From 40CM-2-70-7 sp035505915 (GTDB lineage: Bacteria > Gemmatimonadota > Gemmatimonadetes > Gemmatimonadales > GWC2-71-9): 64,000 nucleotides of DNA. This document shows positions 33,993 through 41,164 of the stretch, one piece after another. The notes under the pieces were generated by a model. The model had not been told where the DNA came from. It made no database searches and saw only the letters and a list, made by a program, of their open reading frames with translations. The translations under genes were made by a program, and so were the position numbers. The stretch spans positions 58,831-122,830 of the forward strand of contig DATJQI010000057.1 of assembly GCA_035505915.1 (NCBI GenBank), in the 5' to 3' direction. Positions within the stretch are counted from its first letter, which is position 1, and every line of letters starts with the position of its first letter.

Positions 33993-34004
33993 CCCCTGGC
34001 CCCT
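33973..34004 (+). repeat. C-rich short-period repeat upstream of thyX
   Basis: ccctgg, ccctgac, ccctgac, ccctgg, cccc in 7-base steps, ending 6 bases before the thyX ATG and including the stop region of the FAD-linked oxidase gene. The opposite strand has four G-runs of four or more bases or nearly so, a potential G-quadruplex. Same unit and same gene-relative orientation as the tract before gyrA. Confidence 0.75.
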
Positions 34005-34009
34005 CGCTC

Positions 34010-34762
34010 ATGGACATCTTCCGCGCTCCCCGCGTCACCCTGATCGCCCGGCCACAGTTCCTCGAGCCGGCGCATCTGCCGGTCCAATGGAATGGACCGG
34101 CGTCGGACGGGGAGCGCCTGGCCGAGTTCGCCGGGCGGATCTGCTACATGAGCCAGCACAACCCGATCCACCGGACCACGCCCGAATACCTCGAGAACAT
34201 CAAGAAGCAGGGCCACGGGTCGGTCCTGGAACACGCCGTGTACGTCCTCCTCATCGAGGGAATTTCGCGCTCCTGCTCGCACGAGCTGGTGCGCCACCGG
34301 GCCGGGTTCGGGTACTCCCAGCTCTCCCAGCGCTACGTGGACGAGTCGCACGCGGCCTTCGTGATGCCGCCGGCGGTGATCGGAGACGCGGGACTCGAGG
34401 CGGAATGGACCCGGCAGGTGGAGGCGGCGCAGGCGGCCTACGTCAAGGCGGTGGAGGGGCTGATGGAGCGCTACGCCTGGGTGGCGGACAAGGTGCACCG
34501 CCGCAAGATGGCGCGTGAGGCGGCGCGGAGCGTGTTGCCGAACGCCACCGAGGTGAAGATCGTCGTCTCCGGCAACGCGCGCGCGTGGCGGACGATGCTG
34601 GAGCTGCGGACCGGCGAAGGGGCGGAGCTCGAGATCCGGCGGATGGCGGTAGCGTGCCTGGCGGCGCTCAAGGCCGAGGCGCCGGCGTTCTTCTCGGACT
34701 TCGAAACGTATCGCGCGGAGGACGGACAGGAGTCGGCGCGCGTGGTGTATCACAAGGTTTGA
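34010..34762 (+). CDS. thyX: FAD-dependent thymidylate synthase
   Basis: 250 residues. The ThyX signature appears as ELVRHRAGFGYSQLSQRYV: RHR at 95-97 and the active-site Ser about eight residues on, with one residue more than the textbook RHR-x7-S spacing, a variant I believe is common. It methylates dUMP to dTMP using methylene-tetrahydrofolate, FAD and NADPH and replaces ThyA. The dCMP deaminase at 22040 could supply its dUMP. There is no Shine-Dalgarno motif; the C-rich repeat runs up to the start. Downstream is an inverted array of 7-mers. Confidence 0.95.
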   Translation: MDIFRAPRVTLIARPQFLEPAHLPVQWNGPASDGERLAEFAGRICYMSQHNPIHRTTPEYLENIKKQGHGSVLEHAVYVLLIEGISRSCSHELVRHRAGFGYSQLSQRYVDESHAAFVMPPAVIGDAGLEAEWTRQVEAAQAAYVKAVEGLMERYAWVADKVHRRKMAREAARSVLPNATEVKIVVSGNARAWRTMLELRTGEGAELEIRRMAVACLAALKAEAPAFFSDFETYRAEDGQESARVVYHKV

Positions 34763-34765
34763 GAA

Positions 34766-34836
34766 CTCGGAACGCGGAAGTCGGAACGCGGAACTTCCGA
34801 GCTCGACGTTCCGCGTTCCGCGTTCCGACTTCCGAG
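34766..34836. repeat. inverted array of NNCGGAA heptamers
   Basis: Starting 4 bases after the thyX stop, four direct units (CTCGGAA, CGCGGAA, GTCGGAA, CGCGGAA), one C, then units in reverse complement (TTCCGAG, one degenerate unit, TTCCGCG twice, TTCCGAC, TTCCGAG), all in exact 7-base register. The two halves can fold into a long hairpin. A related inverted repeat lies at 41079-41155. Confidence 0.8.
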
Positions 34837-34880
34837 TTTGATTTTAGGTATTGCGCATCTCGCTCCCCCGTCATATTCTG

Positions 34881-34894
34881 TTGATCAACATCAC
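34881..34894 (+). promoter_or_regulatory. FNR/Dnr-like box and overlapping palindrome
   Basis: TTGATCAACATCAC matches the TTGAT-N4-ATCAA consensus of the FNR/CRP family at 9 of 10 positions and overlaps a perfect 10-bp palindrome GTTGATCAAC (34880-34889). A possible -10 (TATTCT, 34873-34878) stands just upstream, so a bound factor would sit at the transcription start. Confidence 0.35.
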
Positions 34895-34909
34895 GTTAGT
34901 GCCGTAAGA

Positions 34910-34934
34910 CCGCCGACTCGTGCGGCCTTTTTTT
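34910..34934 (+). terminator. small hairpin with T7 tract in leader of ATP-grasp operon
   Basis: A 4-bp stem (GCCG/CGGC or CCGC/GCGG) is followed by seven T at 34928-34934, a rare A/T run in this genome. It ends the thyX transcription unit or attenuates the downstream operon, whose GGGAGG ribosome site and ATG (34958) come right after. Confidence 0.4.
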
Positions 34935-34957
34935 GTAGGGAGGTAATCCGAGACCAC

Positions 34958-36013
34958 ATGCGTATCGGTCTCGCCTACAACCAGAAGCCACGCTCCTCCT
35001 CGGAGCTCGACGACCCCGCGAGTACCGGCGACGCGTACGTCGAGTGGGACGAGCCCTCCACCATCGACGCCGTGGAGCGGGCCCTCGGTCTCCTCGGCAG
35101 CGTCATCCGCCTCGAAGCCGATTCATCGTTCCCGCAAAAGCTCGCGCTCGCCCGTCCCCAGATCGTCTTCAACATGGCCGAAGGGCTCTCGGGTCCGAAC
35201 CGCGAAGCCCACGTGCCCGCCATCTGCGAGTACCTGGGCGTTCCGTACACGGCGTCGGATCCGCTCACGCTCTCGCTCACGCTCCACAAAGCGCGCACCA
35301 AGGAGATCCTCGCCTTCCGGGGGATCCCTACCGCGCCGTTCGCGCTCGTCTCGAGGCCCGATGATCTGGCCCGGGTGAGCCTCCCCTACCCCCTGTTCGT
35401 GAAGCCGGTAGCAGAGGGGTCTGGTAAAGGCATATTTGCCAACAACTTATGTGAGTCTCCGGCCCGGCTCCGCGAGCGCGCCCTCTTCTTATTAGAAGAG
35501 TACCGGCAGCCGGTTCTCGTCGAGACCTACCTGCCCGGCCGTGAGTTCACCGTCGCCATCCTCGGGAACGGGGCCGACGCGCGCTGCCTCCCGATCGTCG
35601 GGTTCGACTTCACCACGCTGCCCGCGGGCGCGACTCCGGTCTACGGCTACGAAGCGAAGTGGCTCTGGGACGACGCGGAGCACCAGCTCGAGATCTACGA
35701 GTGCCCGGCCCGGATCCCCGGCGACCTCCGCGCCGCCGTCGAGCGCGTCTCCCTCGACGCGTACCACGCCCTCGGCTGCCGCGACTGGTGCCGGATCGAC
35801 GTCCGGATGGATGCCGCCGGCGTGCCGAACGTCGTAGAGCTCAATCCGCTCCCCGGCATCATCCCCGACCCCAAGATGAACTCGTGCATGCCGAAGGCGG
35901 CTAGGGTGGCGGGGATGACCTATGACCAGCTGATCCAGGAAGTGGTCCGGATCGCCTGGCGGCGGATCCACGGGCGGGAGCTCGCGGCCGGCGTCGAGGA
36001 GGCGATCGCGTGA
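34958..36013 (+). CDS. ATP-grasp ligase, D-Ala-D-Ala ligase-like (first of pair)
   Basis: 351 residues. It has the Ddl-type ATP-grasp core: YPLFVKPVAEGSGKGIF (ATP-binding Lys), PVLVETYLPGREFTVAIL, and the metal site WCRIDVRMDAAGVPNVVELNPLPGI. The N-terminal domain (MRIGLAYNQKPRSSSELDD) lacks the usual Ddl opening with FGGxSxEHEVS, and the substrate loop after ELNPLPG reads IIPDPKMNSCMPKAARVAG, so the substrate is probably not D-alanine. ATP-grasp enzymes join an acyl phosphate to an amine or amino acid. The stop overlaps the GTG of a second ATP-grasp gene, and the operon continues to a GNAT protein and KamA. Confidence 0.88.
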   Translation: MRIGLAYNQKPRSSSELDDPASTGDAYVEWDEPSTIDAVERALGLLGSVIRLEADSSFPQKLALARPQIVFNMAEGLSGPNREAHVPAICEYLGVPYTASDPLTLSLTLHKARTKEILAFRGIPTAPFALVSRPDDLARVSLPYPLFVKPVAEGSGKGIFANNLCESPARLRERALFLLEEYRQPVLVETYLPGREFTVAILGNGADARCLPIVGFDFTTLPAGATPVYGYEAKWLWDDAEHQLEIYECPARIPGDLRAAVERVSLDAYHALGCRDWCRIDVRMDAAGVPNVVELNPLPGIIPDPKMNSCMPKAARVAGMTYDQLIQEVVRIAWRRIHGRELAAGVEEAIA

Positions 36014-37029
36014 AGCTCGTCATCCTGTACGACCCCGGGGCGCCCGACTGGACCACCGAGGACATCGCCGGCGTGATGCGAGCCGTCGACGAGATCGGGG
36101 GCATCTTCAGCGAGATGGGGCACCAGGTCCAGAAGGTCGCCGTCCGGCACGACCTCCGGTGGCTGCAGACGGCGCGTCGGTCCGACCTCGTCTTCAACCT
36201 GTGCGAGGGAGTGCAGGGAGTTGCAGTCTGGGAGGATCACGTCGTCGCGATGCTCGAGTTCGCGGGGATCCCGTTCACCGGATGCGGCTCCTGGACCGTG
36301 GCGGCCTGCCGCCGGAAGACGGTGGCCAACGCCATCCTCATCCAGGCCGGCCTGCCCATCCCCCAGTGGACCACCACCCACGACCGGATCCCGGACGACT
36401 TCCCCCTGCCGGCCATCGTCAAGCCGGCCGCCGAGGACGCCAGCGCCGGCCTCGACCGGGGCTCGGTGGTGACGGAGCGGAAGGCGCTGCGGGCCCGGGT
36501 GGCCGCCATGACCGAGCAGTTCGACGAGGTGCTGGTCCAGCAGTACATCGCGGGACGGGAGTTCAACGTCGGATTCGTCGGGAGCCGGGCCCTGCCGGTC
36601 TCCGAGATCGATTTCACCGGGATGCCCGAAGGCTCCTGGCCCATCCTCACCTATGCGGCCAAGTGGCACACCGGCTCGGCCGAGGATCTGGGGAGCCAGC
36701 CCGTGGTGCCGGCGCACATCTCCCAGCGGCTCGAGGAGCGCCTGGTGCGGGTGGCCCAGCAGGCCTGGCAGACCATGCAGGGAAAGGGCTATGGCCGGGT
36801 GGATCTGCGGGTGGACGACACCGGGCGCCCCTGGGTGCTCGAGGTCAACCCGAATCCCGACCTGACCGATGAAGCCGGCCTGTCCCGGATGGCGAAGGCC
36901 GCCGGGTGGGATTACGCCGAGCTGGTGCGCCGGGTGGCGGAAGTGGCGCTCCGTGAGGCCCAGGGAACGAAGGCGGCCCGTGAGCTGCTCGCTCAGCCCC
37001 ATCGATCCAGGGTCTCGCGGACGACTTGA
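36010..37029 (+). CDS. ATP-grasp ligase, D-Ala-D-Ala ligase-like (second of pair)
   Basis: 339 residues, GTG start overlapping the previous stop (GTGA). The core motifs are LPAIVKPAAEDASAGLD, EVLVQQYIAGREFNVGFVG and YGRVDLRVDDTGRPWVLEVNPNPDL. An early FNLCEGVQG matches the FNMAEGLSG of its partner, so the two are related paralogues of about the same length, but they differ in the loop after EVNPNPD (LTDEAGLSRMAKAAG). Two tandem, distinct ligases suggest two successive amide-forming steps or a heteromeric ligase. The GNAT gene starts inside its last 50 bases. Confidence 0.88.
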   Translation: MKLVILYDPGAPDWTTEDIAGVMRAVDEIGGIFSEMGHQVQKVAVRHDLRWLQTARRSDLVFNLCEGVQGVAVWEDHVVAMLEFAGIPFTGCGSWTVAACRRKTVANAILIQAGLPIPQWTTTHDRIPDDFPLPAIVKPAAEDASAGLDRGSVVTERKALRARVAAMTEQFDEVLVQQYIAGREFNVGFVGSRALPVSEIDFTGMPEGSWPILTYAAKWHTGSAEDLGSQPVVPAHISQRLEERLVRVAQQAWQTMQGKGYGRVDLRVDDTGRPWVLEVNPNPDLTDEAGLSRMAKAAGWDYAELVRRVAEVALREAQGTKAARELLAQPHRSRVSRTT

Positions 37030-37480
37030 GCGGCTGACCCGGGGAACCGGCCTCTTCCGCGAGGAGGAGGTGGCCACCGCGGTCGAGCTGCTGGATGAGC
37101 ACCTGGCGGGCGACGAGGACTACCGGTTCATCGGGGCCTTCGACGCGGACGAGCTGATCGGATACGCGTGCTGGGGCCCGACGCCCGGCACGGAAGGCAC
37201 CTGGGACCTCTACTGGATCGTGGTGGCCCGGGAGCGCCAGGGAAGCGGCATCGGCTCGATGCTCCTGCGGCACGTCGAGCGGACGCTGGCGACCGACCAC
37301 GGTCGACTGGTCGTGGTGGAGACGTCCTCGCGTGCGGACTACGAGCCCACGCGGGGGTTCTACGAGGCCCGCGGGTACACCAGGACCGCGGTAATCCCGG
37401 GATACTACGCGCCGGGAGATGACCTGGTGATCTATCTCAAGGACCTGACTTATGGAGTCCTGGCAAGAACTGCTTCGTAA
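36980..37480 (+). CDS. GNAT family N-acetyltransferase (possible beta-lysine acyltransferase)
   Basis: 166 residues from the GTG at 36980, overlapping the ATP-grasp gene by 50 bases; the exact start is uncertain. The GNAT core is clear: LIGYACWGPTPGTEGTWDLYWIVVARERQGSGIGSMLL, where RERQGSGIG is the acetyl-CoA pyrophosphate loop (R/Q-x-x-G-x-G/A), then ETSSRADYEPTRGFYEARGYTRTAVIPGYYAPGDDLVIYLK. Next to a lysine 2,3-aminomutase gene the obvious parallel is AblB, which acetylates beta-lysine, but in this operon the acceptor could also be a ligase product. It overlaps kamA by 29 bases. Confidence 0.85.
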   Translation: MSCSLSPIDPGSRGRLERLTRGTGLFREEEVATAVELLDEHLAGDEDYRFIGAFDADELIGYACWGPTPGTEGTWDLYWIVVARERQGSGIGSMLLRHVERTLATDHGRLVVVETSSRADYEPTRGFYEARGYTRTAVIPGYYAPGDDLVIYLKDLTYGVLARTAS

Positions 37481-38549
37481 GAAGAGCATCGCGTCCCTCG
37501 AGGTGCTGGCGGCCCGCTTCGGCCCCGAGCACTTCCCGGAGCTGGAGCAGCTCCGGCAGGCCGCGGAAAACTTCGAGTTCCGGATCTCACCGGCGATGGT
37601 GGACCTGATCAAGTCCCCCGACGACCCGATCTGGCGCCAGTACGTCCCGAGCGTGCAGGAGCTGGAGGTGCACGACGGGATCGTGGACTCCCTGGCCGAG
37701 GATGCCCATTCCCCGGTGCCCAACATCACGCACCGCTATCCGGACCGCGCGCTGTTCCTGGTGAGCCCGGTCTGCGCGTCCTATTGCCGGTTCTGCACCC
37801 GCCGCCGGAAGGTGGGCGACCCCGAGAAGATCCCGATGTCCCAGCTGGAGTCGGCCTTCCAGTATCTCGAGGCCCATACCGAGATCCGGGACGTCATCAT
37901 GTCGGGCGGCGACCCGCTGCTCCTGTCGGACCGGCGGCTCGACGACATCCTGAAGCGGCTGCGGGCCATGCCCCATCTGGAGGTGATCCGGATCGGCTCC
38001 CGCGTCCCCTGCCACCTCCCGGAGCGGATCACGCCGGAGCTGTGTGCGATCTTGAAGAAGTACCATCCGTTCTACATCAACACGCACTTCAACCACCCCG
38101 ACGAGCTGACGCCGGCCGCCGTGGCGGGGCTCGGAATGCTGGCCGACGCGGGGATCCCGCTGGGGTGCCAGACCGTCCTGCTCAAGGGCGTGAACGACGA
38201 TCCGGCGGTGATGAAGAAGCTGATGCAGAAGCTCCTCGCCGCCCGGGTCCGGCCGTACTACATCTACATGTGCGATCAGGTGGCGGGCGCCGAGCACTTC
38301 CGGACCACGGTCGAGAAGGGCCTGGAGATCGTGAAGGCGCTGCGGGGCTGGACGTCCGGGCTCGCGGTGCCCCACTTCGTGATCGACGCACCCGGAGGCG
38401 GCGGCAAGATTCCGTTGCTGCCCGAGTACGTCGTGAAGATCACGGACAAGGAAGTGGTGCTGCGGAACTACGCGGGCAAGCGGTTCAAGTACAAGCAGCC
38501 GTTCGTGCCCGAAGAAGCCCCGGAGCTCGAGCCGATTCTCGTCGGTTAG
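37452..38549 (+). CDS. kamA: lysine 2,3-aminomutase (KamA family radical SAM enzyme)
   Basis: 365 residues. The radical SAM cluster motif is CASYCRFC (Cys108, Cys112, Cys115), followed by the GGDP motif (SGGDPLLL). Lysine-binding residues known from the clostridial enzyme are kept: Asp in YYIYMCDQVAGAEHFR and Asp in VIDAPGGGGKIPLLP. PLP is held near RIGSRVPCHLPERITPEL. The length and these residues fit a true lysine 2,3-aminomutase (L-lysine to L-beta-lysine) or a close relative, and no efp or epmA gene is adjacent to suggest EpmB. It is the last gene of the overlapping ATP-grasp cassette, and converges on the EF-G-like gene with a 4-base overlap. Confidence 0.9.
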   Translation: MESWQELLRKKSIASLEVLAARFGPEHFPELEQLRQAAENFEFRISPAMVDLIKSPDDPIWRQYVPSVQELEVHDGIVDSLAEDAHSPVPNITHRYPDRALFLVSPVCASYCRFCTRRRKVGDPEKIPMSQLESAFQYLEAHTEIRDVIMSGGDPLLLSDRRLDDILKRLRAMPHLEVIRIGSRVPCHLPERITPELCAILKKYHPFYINTHFNHPDELTPAAVAGLGMLADAGIPLGCQTVLLKGVNDDPAVMKKLMQKLLAARVRPYYIYMCDQVAGAEHFRTTVEKGLEIVKALRGWTSGLAVPHFVIDAPGGGGKIPLLPEYVVKITDKEVVLRNYAGKRFKYKQPFVPEEAPELEPILVG

Positions 38550-40642
38550 TCCTTCGCCTCCTCCAGCTCCTTCTTCCGCGCGTCCGCGATTTTGGTCGCG
38601 ACGTCGGGCGGGGCCTGCTCGTACTTGAAGAACGACGCGTGATACGTTCCGCGCCCGTGCGTGAGCGAGTGGAGCGTCGTCGCGTACTTGTCGAGCTCCG
38701 CCTCCGGCACGTGGGCCTTGACCCGCGTGAGCCTTCCGTCCGGTTCGGTCCCCAGAATGTGCCCCCGCCGGGACGAGAGATCCCCCATCACCGCGCCCAG
38801 CGCCTCCTCCGGCGTCCAGACCGTCAGCTCCACGATGGGCTCGAGGAGCGCCGGCTTGCAGTTGGGACTCACGTTCCGGAAGGCCAGGATGCCGGCCATC
38901 TTGAACGACATTTCGTTCGAGTCGACGTCGTGGTAGGAGCCGTCGTACAGCTCGATCTTGAAGTCCACCACCGGATAGCCCGCGATGGGCCCCCGCGCCG
39001 CGGCCTCCTGCACCCCCCGCTCCACCGCGGGGATGTACTGCCGGGGGATCACGCCGCCCACGATGTGATCCTCGAACACCACCCCGGTTCCGCGCGGTAG
39101 GGGCGCGAGCCGGATCCAGCAGTCTCCGTACTGCCCCCGCCCGCCCGACTGTTTCTTGTGTTTCCCCTGCCCCTCGGCCTTCCCGCGCAGGGTCTCGCGG
39201 TAGGCCACCTTCGGCTTGGTGAGCTGGGCGTGCACGCCGAATTTCCGGGCCAGGCGCCCCACCACGATCTCGATGTGCCGCTCCCCCAGGCCCCGGATCA
39301 GCGTCTGCCCCAGCTCGCCGTTGTACTCGTGCTGGAACGTCGGGTCTTCCTCGTGGAGCTTGTGGAGCCCGGTGGAAAGCTTGTCCTCCTCGCCCCGCTG
39401 CTTGACCTCGATCCCGGCGGTCACGATCGCCTCGGGGAACGGGATCTTGGGCAGGACGATCGGATGCTCCTTGGTGGACAGCGAGTCGTTGGTGTGGGTG
39501 TCCCGCAGCTTGGCCACGCACCCGATATCCCCGGCGTGCAGCTCGGCGATCTCGGTCCGTTCCTTCCCCACCGACACGCACAGGTGATTCAGCTTCTCGG
39601 TGGCCGACCGGGGCGCGTTGTAGACGTCCTGGCCGTTCTTCACCATCCCGGACACCACGCGGAAGTACGAGACGTCGCCGACGTGCGGCTCCGAGATGGT
39701 CTTGAACACCCGGGCCACGAGAGGCGCACCGTCGTCGGGCGGGCAGGTGACGGGCTGCGCGCCTCCCCATATCTGGCCCTCCGCGGCCGGGCGGTCCTTG
39801 GGGGAGGGCAGGAGCTCCACCATCTTGGAGAGGAGCGCCCGGGTGCCGTAGGTGAGCTCGGCGGCGCCGCAAAAGAGCGGGAAGATCTCACCGCGCGCCA
39901 TCCCCGCTTTCATCGCCCGGATCGCCTCGTCCCGCCCGATCTCTTCGCCGCCCAGATACCGCTCGAGGAGGGTGTCGTCGGTGGCGGCGATGCTCTCGAT
40001 CAGGGCCTCGGAGTACTTGTCGAACCGCTCCTGGTACTCGGCCGGCACGTCCACTTCGTCGTATTCGCCGGCCTTGGTGCCCTTCTTGTAGAGATGGCAC
40101 TTCTTCGAGAACAGGTTGATGATCCCGTGGAACTGCGGGCCTTCGCCCACGGGGATTTCCACCGGGATCACCTTGGCCGTCAGCCGTTCCTTCACCTGAT
40201 TGAACACCTTCTCGAAGTCGGCGTGCTCCTTGTCCATCATCGAGACGAAGAGGAGCCGCGGGATTCCGCGGGCCTCGCAGTACTCCCACACCTTCTCGGT
40301 GCCCACTTCGACGCCCGCCGACCCCGCCAGCACCACCACCGCGCCGTCCGCGGCCCAGACCCCGGCGAGCGCGTCGCCGGTGAAATCCAGGTATCCCGGG
40401 GTGTCGATGAGGTTGACCTTGGCGTCCATCCACTCCGCCACGGCCAGGGCCAGGTTGATCGAGTACTTGTGCTGGATTTCGTCGGGGGTGTAGTCGGTGA
40501 GGGCGGTGCCGTCCTTGACGGACCCGTGGCGCTTGCTGGTTCCGGCCACGAACGCGAGTGCATCGACCAGGGAGGTCTTGCCGCTCGCGCCGTGGCCCAC
40601 CACGGCCACGTTGCGGATGTCCTCCGTCTTGTACACGCGCAT
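38546..40642 (-). CDS. elongation factor G-like GTPase (EF-G paralogue)
   Basis: 698 residues with EF-G domain order: G domain (P-loop GHGASGKTSL at 16-25, G3 NLIDTPGYLDF), domain II, then domains III-V (RGLGERHIEI, HKKQSGGRGQYGDCWIRLAPLPRG, GSYHDVDSNEMSFKMAGILAF, and the C-terminal RRGHILGTEPDGRLTRVKAHVPEAEL). The G4 motif, NKMD in EF-G, reads SMMD (134-137), and switch I lacks the RGITI motif, so this is a divergent paralogue of the EF-G-2 type rather than the main translocase. AAGGAGG lies 8 bases before the ATG. Its role, ribosomal or otherwise, is unknown. Confidence 0.88.
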   Translation of the reverse strand: MRVYKTEDIRNVAVVGHGASGKTSLVDALAFVAGTSKRHGSVKDGTALTDYTPDEIQHKYSINLALAVAEWMDAKVNLIDTPGYLDFTGDALAGVWAADGAVVVLAGSAGVEVGTEKVWEYCEARGIPRLLFVSMMDKEHADFEKVFNQVKERLTAKVIPVEIPVGEGPQFHGIINLFSKKCHLYKKGTKAGEYDEVDVPAEYQERFDKYSEALIESIAATDDTLLERYLGGEEIGRDEAIRAMKAGMARGEIFPLFCGAAELTYGTRALLSKMVELLPSPKDRPAAEGQIWGGAQPVTCPPDDGAPLVARVFKTISEPHVGDVSYFRVVSGMVKNGQDVYNAPRSATEKLNHLCVSVGKERTEIAELHAGDIGCVAKLRDTHTNDSLSTKEHPIVLPKIPFPEAIVTAGIEVKQRGEEDKLSTGLHKLHEEDPTFQHEYNGELGQTLIRGLGERHIEIVVGRLARKFGVHAQLTKPKVAYRETLRGKAEGQGKHKKQSGGRGQYGDCWIRLAPLPRGTGVVFEDHIVGGVIPRQYIPAVERGVQEAAARGPIAGYPVVDFKIELYDGSYHDVDSNEMSFKMAGILAFRNVSPNCKPALLEPIVELTVWTPEEALGAVMGDLSSRRGHILGTEPDGRLTRVKAHVPEAELDKYATTLHSLTHGRGTYHASFFKYEQAPPDVATKIADARKKELEEAKD

Positions 40643-40797
40643 GCGTCTGCCTCCTTGAGCGTGATTCCGCGAATATGACCTGTCGATCGGGACCCGGCTA
40701 GGCGCGGGAACTCGCCATCCCGCAAGGAGTTGGTGCCGTCGTTAACGCGTCTCGGGGTTGAACGTCGAAGGGGCGGGAACTCACAAACGGAGAGGTT

Positions 40798-41076
40798 ATG
40801 CGCACCACCACCATGATCTTCGCCGCGCTCGCGTTGGCCGTCGCCGCGCCTGCGGTGAGTCGCGCCCAGACGACCGATCCCCGCCCCGACGTCCGCCAGC
40901 ACAGCCGGGAGGTCCGGCGGGACCGCGCGGGTATCCGCACCGACAGCCGCACCATCCGGATGGACCGGCGCCGCGAGCGCCGTGCCCTCCGCCGGGGCCA
41001 CCCCCGCGCCGCGCGGCGCGACCGGCGGCAAATCCGCCGGGCCCGGGCCCAGCGCCGGCGGACCCTTCGTCGCTGA
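40798..41076 (+). CDS. small exported arginine-rich protein
   Basis: 92 residues. A signal peptide (MRTTTMIFAALALAVAAPAVSRA) precedes about 68 residues of which 29 are Arg and none Lys, with many Asp-Arg pairs (REVRRDRAGIRTDSRTIRMDRRRERR). GAGAGG lies 5 bases before the ATG. The DRRR/RRER pattern suggests an extended helix or an RNA-, DNA- or polyanion-binding rod. I do not recognise a family. It stands alone between the divergent EF-G-like gene and the convergent EamA gene, with a hairpin-forming repeat just after its stop. Confidence 0.68.
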   Translation: MRTTTMIFAALALAVAAPAVSRAQTTDPRPDVRQHSREVRRDRAGIRTDSRTIRMDRRRERRALRRGHPRAARRDRRQIRRARAQRRRTLRR

Positions 41077-41078
41077 AT

Positions 41079-41155
41079 CGAACGCGGAAGTCGGACGTGC
41101 GAACGCGGAACCCCTCCTACGGTTCCGCGTTCCTCGTTCCGGTCTCCGCGTTCCC
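41079..41155. repeat. CGGAA-type inverted repeat between convergent genes
   Basis: Contains perfect 12-bp arms GAACGCGGAACC (41101-41112) and GGTTCCGCGTTC (41121-41132) around an 8-base loop, with further GAACGCGGAA and CCGCGTTCC words on both sides. It shares its unit with the 34766-34836 array and lies between two converging genes, where it could end transcription from both sides. Confidence 0.7.
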
Positions 41156-41164
41156 CTGTGGCTC

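Noticed and set aside
37452..38549. EpmB (EF-P beta-lysylation enzyme) instead of KamA
   Set aside because: Both lysine-binding Asp residues and the larger size fit lysine 2,3-aminomutase, and neither efp nor epmA is next to it; EpmB remains a minor possibility.
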